Origin: Mesostigma viride
Taxonomy: Eukaryota; Streptophyta; Mesostigmatophyceae; Mesostigmatales; Mesostigmataceae
Direction of reading: 5' to 3'
NCBI GenBank assembly: GCA_009746045.1
Contig: RPFO01000050.1
Span: 889,451 to 953,450, forward strand
DNA length: 64,000 bases
Position numbers and translations under genes: made by a program. The notes beneath the pieces are model-generated. The model was not told where the DNA came from, ran no database searches, and saw only the letters and a program-made list of their open reading frames with translations. Positions 12,001 through 20,510 of the stretch are shown in pieces; position 1 is the stretch's first letter; the number at the start of each line of letters is the position of its first letter.

Positions 12001-13518
12001 GGCATGGGGCAGAATGCTCACAGGCACAGTACAAACATGCATGACAGCAAGCAGGCAATCAATCATTGAATGAAGCCAGACAGCTGGTCTGCCCTCCCTC
12101 CCTCCCTCCCTCCCTCCCTCCCTCCCTCCCTCCCTCCCTCCCTCCCTCCCTCCCTCCCTCCCTCCCTCCCTCCCTCCCTCCCTCCCTCCCTCCCTCCCTC
12201 CCTCCCTCCCTCCCTCCCTCCCTCCCCCTCCCTCCCTCCTCCCTCCCTCCCTCCCTCCCTCCCTCCCTCCCTCCCTCCCTCCCTCCCTCCCTCCCTCCCT
12301 CCCTCCCTCCCTCCCTCCCGCCCGCCCGCCTGCCTGCCCGCCTGCCCGCCAGCCAGCCTGCCTGCACACAATCGCACCACCCTACCACAGGCTGCGTTCT
12401 GTCCCCACATAGCTGTAGCGGTCCACACGGTTCTTCGCAGGCAAAGCAATACAAGCTAGCAACAAATGGCCTGCACCATCTTGCCTAGACAGCCCGGTCT
12501 ATGTCATTCGACGATTGAGCACGCCATGTGCCCCTTGGTGCTTGTTTCATACTAATATGACACCGTAGAGCCTTCTCAACCATGATTCCTCAAAACTCTC
12601 CGTGACTTACCTGCAAACGTTCCAAAGAAATATATCGTCCTTCATGCTAGCAAAGGGGTAGCTGAGGTCTATAGTGATCTTCTGCAGGTCAACCCGCCAG
12701 CCACAGTCCTCCTGGCAGCCAAGGCGGCTGTAGGCTGCCTCCTCCACGGGCACATCACACACGCCGTTGCCACAGATGGGGTCCACCCACACATTCTCCA
12801 CCAAGCCCTCCAGCCAATCGTAGACAAGCGTAGCATTCCGAAACTCTGACACCACGCCACCATTGCCGTCATTGGGAAGCAGGTACGTCAGGCTCTTGTG
12901 GATGTCATAGGCCAGAAAGGCGCGGCGCTGGTATATCAGGATGCCCGCATAAAAGGCTGTGAACAGGACGAAACTCAGCAGGTTCACGTAGTTGGTGCGG
13001 CGCCTCAATAATCCCCTGTACCGCTTGCGTAAGTCGCCGAGCAGGTTCTGATACGATGCAGATTCCGAATCGTCTCCGAGGGTTGCACGTTTCTTTGTGC
13101 AATAGCTTAGGCTGGGTTCAGCCCCTGCTGAGTCCGCGTCTTCAAATTCACTGCATGGAAAGCTGTTGTTAAGTGCTTGGGGACTGCTGGGATAACCACT
13201 GTCTAGCATGGCAGGCTGCACTGCTGCCTGCGCATCTCTCATCGCGGGAAGTGGCGCCTTGCCTTCTCGATTTGGAAAGGTGGCGACGGCATCAAACTGA
13301 ATTCGAAGACTGGAGGAGGGAAGGTTAGTTGATGGTTTTGAGGGCAATGCCGCATCGGAATCCGATCGGGCATGGCCCGCTTCAGCGGAAGGAACGGACA
13401 TTTGCGACCAAAAATCCGTCCAGACTCTTGCTAGGCCTCTTGATTCACGCCTCCCCGCTTCATGATGACTCCTAGTCTTTCTCAAAACTGTCGCTACAAC
13501 TGCCGCATGATCTCCCAT
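65..13518 (-). CDS. Polycystin/TRPP-like cation channel, first 929 codons in 8 exons (3' part beyond the window)
   Basis: Exons in transcript order: 13518-12611, 11562-10912, 9869-9611, 7560-7324, 5283-4985, 3970-3867, 2346-2201, 248-65. All introns are GT-AG, phases agree at every junction, and the frame is open throughout. Residues about 1-170 are low-complexity cytoplasmic sequence. A membrane segment (VNLLSFVLFTAFYAGILIYQ) lies at 178-197. A Cys-rich motif (CGNGVCDVP, then GCQEDCG) lies near 249-275. Exon 4 holds an LNR (Lin-12/Notch repeat)-like cluster (CDPACFVDKCEFDFADC). Exons 5-8 read like the polycystin extracellular domain and entry to the next membrane segment: VIKQYRTPLEPARFGERF, then FLDTATEEVEVE followed by IVTYN. 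Polycystins are ciliary or plasma-membrane cation channels; that role is family knowledge. The ion pore would lie outside the window. Start chosen at the first Met of the open exon. Family call moderate; exon model strong. Confidence 0.72.
219..556 (-). repeat. Tandem array of the exon-8 splice acceptor (4 copies)
   Basis: Copies begin at 219, 311, 417 and 523 (periods 92, 106 and 106; the longer units carry an extra 14 bp). Each unit contains, on the minus strand, an intron end with CAG followed by the first 31 bases of exon 8 (reads IVTYNGILEY) and then a non-exonic tail that gives an in-frame TAA after IVTYNGILEYLGID. Only the copy at 248 leads into the full exon. Use of an upstream copy would add a premature stop. 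Confidence 0.85.
1415..1504. repeat. AT-rich 19-20 bp minisatellite (intron 7)
   Basis: Five near-identical copies of a unit of the form TACTATAGTGTATATG. It lies inside the large intron between exons 7 and 8 of the channel gene. Confidence 0.85.
5359..5429. repeat. GC-rich simple repeat (GGGC / GGCAGCCA)
   Basis: GGGCGGGC tract followed by four GGCAGCCA-type units, in intron 4 of the channel gene just upstream of exon 5. Short ORFs across it are repeat artefacts. Confidence 0.85.
6062..6100. repeat. Perfect 16-bp inverted repeat (hairpin)
   Basis: Arms ATTCTGCCCACTCCAA (6062-6077) and its exact reverse complement (6085-6100) flank a 7-base loop. It lies in intron 4, about 145 bp before the 34-bp minisatellite. 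It could be a transposon terminus or a transcript hairpin; nothing in the sequence decides. Confidence 0.85.
6245..7170. repeat. 34-bp minisatellite, about 27 copies (intron 4)
   Basis: Unit begins GGATCCACGGCAGTGAT and continues (G/A)CGTACACATGGGACGA. Copies differ almost only at one G/A position. Because 34 is not a multiple of 3 and no stop occurs in the unit on the minus strand, all three minus frames stay open for over 300 codons; these ORFs are artefacts. Each unit has a BamHI-type GGATCC. Confidence 0.95.
10305..10912 (-). repeat. 57-bp minisatellite, about 10.5 copies, carrying copies of the exon-2 splice donor
   Basis: The unit contains GGCACCATGAACCCACAAGG and, on the minus strand, ACGACCG|GTATGT. 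The array abuts the real donor at 10912/10911 (TATGACCG|GTAGGT), so each unit looks like a decayed copy of the exon-2 end plus donor. The unit is 19 codons long with no stops, which gives long spurious ORFs on both strands. Confidence 0.9.
12092..12319. repeat. (CCCT)n / (AGGG)n microsatellite
   Basis: About 228 bp of near-pure CCCT with two small interruptions near 12226-12241, followed by a CCCG/CCTG-rich tail, in intron 1 of the channel gene. It creates artefactual Pro-Ser-Leu and Gly-Arg-Glu ORFs. The minus strand is purine-only and could form triplex or stalled-transcription structures. Confidence 0.95.
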
Positions 13519-14489
13519 GGTTTCCGATCGATCGAAGCAGAATCTACGTCGTGCACCCTTTTACTGGAGACGCCATCGTGCAGCTGGCATCCGCCGGCAC
13601 GACATCATCTTGTGCGAAGAAAAAACATATGGGTAAGCTATATGTGTATGTATATTTAAACGCATGCATATGCAAAGCAACCAGTCCCGAAATTATCGAA
13701 GTTTCCGCCGCGCGCTGGTCGGCCGGGTCCGGCTTCCGCGGCCTTCCGGCCTAGGATTTGCAGGCCGTTGCAATCGGGACCCACCAGAGAGAATTCAAAA
13801 GTATTGCAGCCTCGACCTCAGGCTGTCCTCCATGTAAGTGTGTTCAATGTTGACTATCTTTATCTAATTAATGACCCATCAATAGCTAGACTGCAGGCCT
13901 CAAATATTTGCAATGGTTTTCGACACCATCTGTACATCATGAGTTGGGCACGGAAAATGAACACGACTATTGCAGTTCTTACACGCGAAGCGTTGGATGC
14001 GTATACCTTCTGGCAAGTTTTAGGCCTCAATTATTTTGATAAGCAATTTGCATTGCCAAGAACATGCTGAAATTTACTTTCCCCAGCCGTGTTGTCGCCT
14101 TGTGTCCAAGTCACGTTTGTTGCAATTTGCAGCACGCGTGAACTTCAGTATGGAGTATGGACCCTGTATGGACGGGATTTACCCGGCCCTGCCAGCGTGG
14201 ACTTCCGATCCGGTCAATCTTCATCCTTGATCGACAGTGCAAGTCTGATGTCGCGCCTTCTGATTCCGGGTAAATGGGTATTTTTTTATTAACCAATAGG
14301 AATATCGTTAGGTTAAGAGGTAACACGTATCGACCAGCAGGTTACCCACTGAGGGTAGTGTGATAGGTGAAAGGTTTAGAAAGGAGCATTATGTGACCAG
14401 GGGAGCCAAGTGACGCGCGTTAGGTCACCGTGAGGAATGCAAGTAAACACCCTGTTGCGTCCCAGGAGAGCATGGAAAAGCTCCAAGGG
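13519..14489. other. Region upstream of the channel gene; no gene recognised
   Basis: Contains the presumed promoter of the minus-strand channel gene. I see no convincing TATA box, ORF with family resemblance or RNA gene. A short T run near 14281-14287 could be the tail of the LINE remnant that follows. Confidence 0.5.
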
Positions 14490-14755
14490 GTTAGGTGTCA
14501 TTGTTGGGCCCGGGGTCCCACACCTTGTAGTGTTCTTGCGCCAAGAGCCAAGCGCGACGCATTGCTGAGTTCCAGAGGAAGATAAACCGCCTCACCGGCC
14601 ACGGCGGCTTTGGCGGTGTACTCGTGCCGCACTTTGAAAACGGTCTCGTTCCGGATAGTCCAGATCGCATATATCAGTCATATTCATATCGCATATATCA
14701 TATTAGTTAGTGCGTAGCCATACCCAGGCTAGTTGACTGTCGGACAACTCATCCC
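14490..14755 (-). pseudogene. 3' part of a LINE ORF2, severed by the LTR element
   Basis: On the minus strand this continues the LINE reading frame that stops at 31345. Across the LTR-element insertion (removing one CTGGG copy) the frame runs on to DELSDSQLAWVWLRTN before a stop. A further segment in another frame reads IWTIRNETVF, the usual end of plant and algal non-LTR RT C-termini (IWxxRNxxVF). It is decayed, with stops and frameshifts between the two segments. Confidence 0.65.
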
Positions 14756-14760
14756 CTGGG

Positions 14761-15150
14761 AGTTAGTGCAGGCTGAGAGCTTGGGAAACTCAGTGCACGC
14801 AAACGATGCCAAATGGCCAGTGTGGAGACGACGAGACACCTTGGCATTAGGATAGAATGGCACATATACCGCTGGTCAGCCGTCAATTGCGGCTGACCAG
14901 ACTTTGCGTAAGTTAAGCCTAACTTACTGATCCTGGACGGACTAGCCTATCAATTACAACCTGATCTAGTCAGTCCTAACATGACAACTACAGTCCCGGT
15001 ACTGAGGTACCGGCTCATCACATACTGAGTCTAGCCACGTGTCCATGCCACGACTGCTCTAGTCCAGCACCGTCCCAGTACCCAATTGGGCGCCGGCGGT
15101 GCTGGCACGTGTCCACTTAGGCTTATACAGGCGGGAGACTTAGACTAACT
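14761..15150 (-). repeat. Outer element 3' LTR (390 bp)
   Basis: Starts AGTTAGTGCAGG on the plus strand and ends AGACTTAGACTAACT. Matches 30949-31339 apart from a TTA indel, a two-base indel near the end and at least one substitution. Terminal AGTTA/TAACT inverted bases replace the usual TG/CA. Confidence 0.93.
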
Positions 15151-15533
15151 CCCACTTTAAGTTTTCTTTGGGTTTCAACAGAAACACACATAGCCATCAA
15201 ATGGACGCAGCCATTCCCAATGCCTTAGAAAAACTGTCAGACAACCTACTCGGACCCAAAGGTCACCTCACACATGTACAAGAGATGCATTAAAAAGGCC
15301 CCATGTCTCAAGCATGGTTTCTTAACTGAGTGAGATGGGTGCTCAAGGCCCCAGCATGTCATGGTCATCCAAACAGGTGTCCCAAAAAATTTATTCAATA
15401 AATAACACATTCATCATGTCCCAACTTTCTAGACCAGTGCTTCACACTGTCAGAAAACTACCCAGCTGCCACTGCAGCCTTTCAGCTGCAGTATTAGGCA
15501 GGGGGTCATGGGCTAACATGTACAACGTGCCAG

Positions 15534-16670
15534 TCACTTCAGACTGTAACCAGGGTTCATCAACCCATACAAGACCTGGTACTGTGGTCCTGCTGCTTGT
15601 GGCACCTTGGTCAGTGCATCTGCAGCATTGTCTTTGTCCCTGACGTGGGCTTTAGACTCCAGGTACTTGCATTCCTGTTTTAGCACAATCCAATCCAGGT
15701 CCGAGTGAACAGCCAAAGGATTGGCAAGGAAAGAGATGATAGATTGAGAGTCAGTCAGCAAATGTGCTTTCACTCCTGCAGAGCTACCAGCCTGGTGTTG
15801 AAGCCAGACCAGCAAGTGATTGAGATACCTTGCATGCAAGACAGAAGATACCACAGCCCGGCATTCAGCTACATTGCTACTCGATCACAGCTTTCCTCTT
15901 GTGCAATCTACTGAACCAGGAGACTAGTGACTTCTTCCCACCTTGGTTATGCAGGAAAAACAATCCAGCCTCTCTGGCTTGAACCTTGGTAACTACCCTG
16001 GACTCCATTGAACTCTCCATCATGCACGTGATGTGAATGGGAGTAAACAGATCCAGTGAGTGAAGCATCAAAGGTGGACCATCATGCAATAACTGCTTGA
16101 TTGCCCGTGCTCCTACCTCCTGTAGTACCTCATCATCTACCCTGCTCACAAAAGCCAGGTGGGGTGCACATGTAGCACATAGCCAACCAAGCTTGCCTCT
16201 AATGGTAGGGCACATGCATGTCAGGGGTGATGTGAACAGGCAGGACATCCAGACAAGACTTAATGTATTCAGCAGAGGCCTGCATGGAACAAACCCAGCT
16301 GCCCTGCTGCTGCAGCAACTCAAGCATCATGCCACAGAACTTGACTGGCTCCTTGCCCAGCTCTAGCTGCTTGCCAATCTCAAAACTGGCAGACACCTGA
16401 GCTATGAAAGCATCCACTGCAGCTCTAGGACCTGAGATTAACTGATCATCCCCATGCCAGACAAACATCATCATTCCATCAGGGTGTGGGATGACAAACA
16501 AGCAAGGGTCAATGTCATCATAGGTGGCCCCTAGCTTCATGAATACCTCCTGTGCAGACAGCCTAAAAATTTTTGGAGCTGACTGCAACCCTTCAACCCC
16601 CAGGTTTGGCCTCAACAAGGGTTGTACAATATCCCTGTGCCACACGTTCTTAGGAGTGTTCACCACGTAT
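15534..16670 (-). pseudogene. Outer element: RT C-terminal half and RNase H, frameshifted
   Basis: Resumes the RT exactly where the inner element interrupts it. Contains GVEGLQSAPKIFRLSAQE, the catalytic-loop region MFVWHGDD, the RT connection (IRGKLGWLCATCAPHLAFVS), and a Copia-type RNase H end (LTDSQSIISFLANPLAVHSD, then NAADALTK). Frameshifts near 16205 and 15860 split it into three ORFs. Every segment aligns by eye with the intact inner-element protein. The YVDD-equivalent reads HGDD. Confidence 0.85.
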
Positions 16671-16675
16671 ACCTG

Positions 16676-17020
16676 AGTTAAAGCCCGACCGGCTCAGCTA
16701 TGGCGGTCGGTCACGTTGAGCTTGGGATAAGGTGAACACAGAGAACTGCTGTCGGAGCTGGCCCACCACTGGTTTATGTCTTAGCCAGCAAACCCTATCC
16801 GGTTAGCCGTAACCGTGGGACAAGCTAGCCGTCCGTACTGACCCGGATAAGGCCCCGGACTGGGGCCTAGGTGGCGCCGGCCCTAGGCGCCGCCCTTAGA
16901 CCGGTCGCCCGCATCGGACCGCCGGATTATAGCCGGCGGCTGAGCGGACGCTAGCGGAAGGCGTGCGGACGGACATGGGGAACTCAGAGCCAGATCCTAG
17001 GGCTCTAGAGTTACTCAACT
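16676..17020 (-). repeat. Inner element 3' LTR (345 bp)
   Basis: Starts AGTTAAAGCCCG and ends GAGTTACTCAACT on the plus strand. Contains GC-rich palindromes such as GGCGCCGGCCCTAGGCGCC. Same sequence as 22484-22828 by direct reading. Confidence 0.95.
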
Positions 17021-17397
17021 CCGACATACTCTTTTGTTCTTTGATTAATTATCAAAATAATTACATCAAATGCAGACCATACAAAACCCTCTAAGGTAGG
17101 GAACTCAAGGGGGCCTCAAGGCCGTCAAAATCACCACGGTATCGACCCGCGCCCTTGTGATCACACATGAATAGTGATGTAATAAGTAGCGAGAAAAAAA
17201 CAACTATGCCACCAGACAAAAGGTGACCCATTTATTAGGACCAGTGACCCGCCGACGGGCCCAAGGCACCGTCCAACGTGGCTAGGGTATGGTCAGGACA
17301 AGCAAAAAAACTACCACCATGATATTCGTGAATGCTAGCAACACAGGGTGAGTTATGGCTGTATTCATAAAGCGCCCGAGCCGTAACCCTGTGTGGC

Positions 17398-19716
17398 TCA
17401 CGGGTGTTGCATCGTCATGCGCTTGCGCAACACTGCGTACTGCGGGGCAGCCTCCCGCGCCTCCTTGGTGAGTGCATCCGCGGGATTGAGTTCATCCGCG
17501 ATGTGCTGGAGACGCGTGACGCAGGAGGCCGCCTCAGCGAGTACGAGGTAATCAACGTCCTGTGACCGCGCATAGGGATTGTCAAGGAAGGCCAAACAAC
17601 TTTGTGAGTCAGTGTGCACCGTGCTAGTCCAGTGAAGAGTGAACCCACACGAGCCAAATACCCAACCCAGCAAGTACCGCAGCCACATGCCATGTGAGAT
17701 AGCTGAAACAATGCCCCGGCATTCAGCCGTGTTGGGGCTAGTGGCAATGCGGCTGTGCAAGCGCGAGTACCAATCTAACAACATGCCAGGCTGTCCCTCA
17801 TTGCTGATAAAGAACAGTGCCCCCATGCGGGCCCGCACTTGGCTGACTGTGCGCGTCTCTAGATTAGCATCCGTCACTATCTCGAGGTGCACCGGCTGTG
17901 AGCAATCGAGCCCACGAAGCACAATGCCGGGCGTCATGGCCAGCTGCCGCCGAACATGAATGGACCCTAGTCCTTCCAGCACATCATCGGGCAGGCGAGC
18001 GAGCACCGCCAAATCAGGTGCCACCGTGTCCGCCAACCACCCGAGCTTGCCCTTAACCGAGGGCCCATGGGTTGCCAACAGCGGGGACGGGAGGTCGGCC
18101 AGCAGGTCAACCACATAGTTGCGGCTATCCTGCATGTGCATGACCCATTCGCCAGAACGCGAATCCCGCTGCAACGTAGACTGCACGCCGCAAAACACCA
18201 CGGGTTTACCCTCCTCATGATCCACCGCCCTGCCCAGGGGAAACTTAGCCGCCACTGCAGCAAGAAACTGGGTAGCAAAGGTGCGAGGTGCCACCAGCTT
18301 GAAGTCATCGCCATGCCACACGAAGAGGGCTGGCTCGCCAGGGACGCCGGTGGGGACCACAAAGAAGTTAGGATCCGCGCGATGGTACGTGGCCCCTAAG
18401 CTCTGCAAGACCTCCTCCGCGGAAATGCGGAAGATGATGGGAGAGCTCTGCAGCCCCTCCACCCCTGTCAACAGCTCGATATACTCGCTGCCAATGGTGC
18501 CATCCTGCCAGACCACCGGGACCTTCACCACGTAGCGGGTGCCTTGCCATGTTTGCTGCGCGACCCCAGCGTCGCTGTGGAGGAATGCCCGCTGAAAGTC
18601 ACCGCACCACATCCCGTAGTCCTTGCCCGCGTTCCGCTTGCCCAAGTAGATGACCGTCAGTAGCCGATGCGAAACATGGTTGAGCCCAGGGGTATAAAGA
18701 TCCTTGGCGTCCAGCGGGGAGGACCCCTTCGTCTCCGTGACCACGGGCCTTACCCGGAACACCACCGAAGAGTTGGTCTCGTCCGGCTTGTAGGTGAGCA
18801 CGAACTTCAACCGCAACCGCGTGGCCCCGGCTGGCACACTCTCCAATCCTCGGTAGACCTCGCGCTCTCGCCACTGCTCCTTGGCTCGAATGAACGCGTC
18901 GCGCCACAAAGCAAACTTGAGAGGATCTTGACAGTCCAGGACAAGTTGCTCCCACGTCACAGGGCTATCCGCCGCCAGTGAGTGTGAGTGGAGGCCGAAG
19001 CTGCGCGGGTGCCAATCCTGAGGCTGAATGATGGACTGGACGAGCGGCGGTGTGGAAAACGCCGCCATCGGTAAGCGCCGCACGACGCCGGGCTGCCCGA
19101 CCACCACCCCCAATGGAGCGTGGTACTCGCGAAGCGGGATGCTGCCCACCCCCGCGACTGACAGCAAGTCAGCGGACACTGAGAACCCCGGGTATGATAC
19201 GAAAGGTTCGCCCAGCAAGGCCACATCCTCGTAGCCATCCACGACGTGAAACGGCGTGTCAATGCCCAACACCGGCAGCACCACCATCCCGGTAACTTGA
19301 TATGCCGAAGTGCCTGCAAAGTCGGTCACCGATTTGTACGGCGACTCTAGCACTGGATACAGGGTGGCTGCCCGACGAGAGATAATAGACACGGATGCTT
19401 GCGTGTCCACAGCCACCAGCTGCCACGGTCTACACGTAGGAAACAAGGCTGACTTAACCGGCCTGACCCCCTGTGAGAGAGTTTTGACCTGAGCCACCCC
19501 TGATGCAGCTTTCGCTTTAAGCGCCTGAGCACGCCACAAGGCCGTGACCGTTGAAGCCAGGTCCCTAGGTGGGCGAGGCGCATGGGCAGGACCCTGACCC
19601 TCCGGCGAGGCCACGCTAGGCGGGCCTCCCACATTATCCGTGGCTAGCACAGGAGGTGAGTCACTACGTGCACTAGGTCCCGTCAAACCCACCCCATCCT
19701 CATCCCACCCATCCAC
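17398..19716 (-). CDS. Inner element pol 3' part: aspartic protease, reverse transcriptase, RNase H (772 codons)
   Basis: Residues about 78-90 carry VAVDTQASVSIIS and about 60 residues later ALLGEPFVSY, the two retropepsin landmarks (D-T-G normally; here D-T-Q). RT follows: polymerase block A in DYGMWCGDFQRAFLHSD, GVEGLQSSPIIFRISAEE, and block C as LFVWHGDDFKLV, where Copia elements have YVDD. The C-terminus is Copia-type RNase H: VHTDSQSCLAFLDNPYARSQ then ADELNPADALTKE. It would copy element RNA into DNA and mature the polyprotein. It overlaps the upstream integrase ORF by 34 bases in another frame; the shift probably sits in the G run at 19741-19748. Protease placement after integrase is unusual for Ty1/Copia (normally before). 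Confidence 0.88.
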   Translation of the reverse strand: MDGWDEDGVGLTGPSARSDSPPVLATDNVGGPPSVASPEGQGPAHAPRPPRDLASTVTALWRAQALKAKAASGVAQVKTLSQGVRPVKSALFPTCRPWQLVAVDTQASVSIISRRAATLYPVLESPYKSVTDFAGTSAYQVTGMVVLPVLGIDTPFHVVDGYEDVALLGEPFVSYPGFSVSADLLSVAGVGSIPLREYHAPLGVVVGQPGVVRRLPMAAFSTPPLVQSIIQPQDWHPRSFGLHSHSLAADSPVTWEQLVLDCQDPLKFALWRDAFIRAKEQWREREVYRGLESVPAGATRLRLKFVLTYKPDETNSSVVFRVRPVVTETKGSSPLDAKDLYTPGLNHVSHRLLTVIYLGKRNAGKDYGMWCGDFQRAFLHSDAGVAQQTWQGTRYVVKVPVVWQDGTIGSEYIELLTGVEGLQSSPIIFRISAEEVLQSLGATYHRADPNFFVVPTGVPGEPALFVWHGDDFKLVAPRTFATQFLAAVAAKFPLGRAVDHEEGKPVVFCGVQSTLQRDSRSGEWVMHMQDSRNYVVDLLADLPSPLLATHGPSVKGKLGWLADTVAPDLAVLARLPDDVLEGLGSIHVRRQLAMTPGIVLRGLDCSQPVHLEIVTDANLETRTVSQVRARMGALFFISNEGQPGMLLDWYSRLHSRIATSPNTAECRGIVSAISHGMWLRYLLGWVFGSCGFTLHWTSTVHTDSQSCLAFLDNPYARSQDVDYLVLAEAASCVTRLQHIADELNPADALTKEAREAAPQYAVLRKRMTMQHP

Positions 19717-20510
19717 GGGGTCATATTGGGGCCCAGGGGAGGGGGGGGTGTAGCTGTGTCTGCCCCTGGGAGCGACCCGTGGGGTACCACCTCAGATGCT
19801 ACGACAGGCGCATTATCCTTCACTACCCACCCCAGTGCCCTGTTGGCTGCCAGCTCACTCTCCATGCTATCCCCTTGCTTATAGCCTGCCACCGATGCCC
19901 ATGGTACCCTATACACCCGATCATTCCACTCTATGTCTATGACCCGCAGCGGCCAGTCTAACTTTGTGATGGCCCCAGGCCCCTGCATGGTGCCCCGTTT
20001 GCCGCTGGGCGAGCTCTCCTTGTGGAACATGACCAACTGCCCGACCTCAAAAGCGCTAGACAAATCAGGCAGCGTGGCATCCTTGAGCCGCAGCTTGGCG
20101 GCGGTATCCTGTAGATGCTGTTGGTATGCCTCTACTACCTCGGGTGAGTAGGTGCCCGCTGACAGCCCCCGAGGCGTGACTAGCCCAAAGCCCTTGACAT
20201 CAAGCACGTGCCTATGGTTGCACACATGCATGAGCTCCTTGCACCACGCCGTCTTGACCGCGTAGGATTTGCCATGTGGGTTATCCTGTCGCTTGGCTGC
20301 CACAGTCTTGACATAGCTTACAGTGCGATCTATCATGCCCATATTGCCGTGATCCTCACGCCCCACGATGACCACGGCCTCCATCCCCGGCAAACCTTGC
20401 ACACAGCGGAACTGCTGGTCTAGCATGAGCTCCACTACGGGATGAAAGAAAGCCAGGCTGATCTTGATAGCCCTGTGCAGGTCAGCCTCAACATGTGGGC
20501 AGCGGCTCAA
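19683..20510 (-). CDS. Inner element integrase catalytic core and C-terminal domain
   Basis: Continues the integrase after a +1 shift from the preceding ORF (near 20490). Contains ELMLDQQFRCVQG (second catalytic Asp region) and then NMGMIDRTVSYVK, where the outer element has RQGLVERTMRAI. The third DDE residue therefore appears as Asp instead of Glu. A C-terminal GPY/F-like patch (FEVGQLVMFHKE, GPGAITKL, VYRVPWASVAGY) follows, then a Pro-rich linker leading to the protease ORF. The frameshift and the E-to-D change suggest impaired integration. Confidence 0.8.
   Translation of the reverse strand: MSRCPHVEADLHRAIKISLAFFHPVVELMLDQQFRCVQGLPGMEAVVIVGREDHGNMGMIDRTVSYVKTVAAKRQDNPHGKSYAVKTAWCKELMHVCNHRHVLDVKGFGLVTPRGLSAGTYSPEVVEAYQQHLQDTAAKLRLKDATLPDLSSAFEVGQLVMFHKESSPSGKRGTMQGPGAITKLDWPLRVIDIEWNDRVYRVPWASVAGYKQGDSMESELAANRALGWVVKDNAPVVASEVVPHGSLPGADTATPPPPLGPNMTPWMGGMRMGWV

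Noticed and set aside
12059-12488. Pro-Ser-Leu and Gly-Arg-Glu repeat ORFs
   Set aside because: Translations of the CCCT microsatellite.
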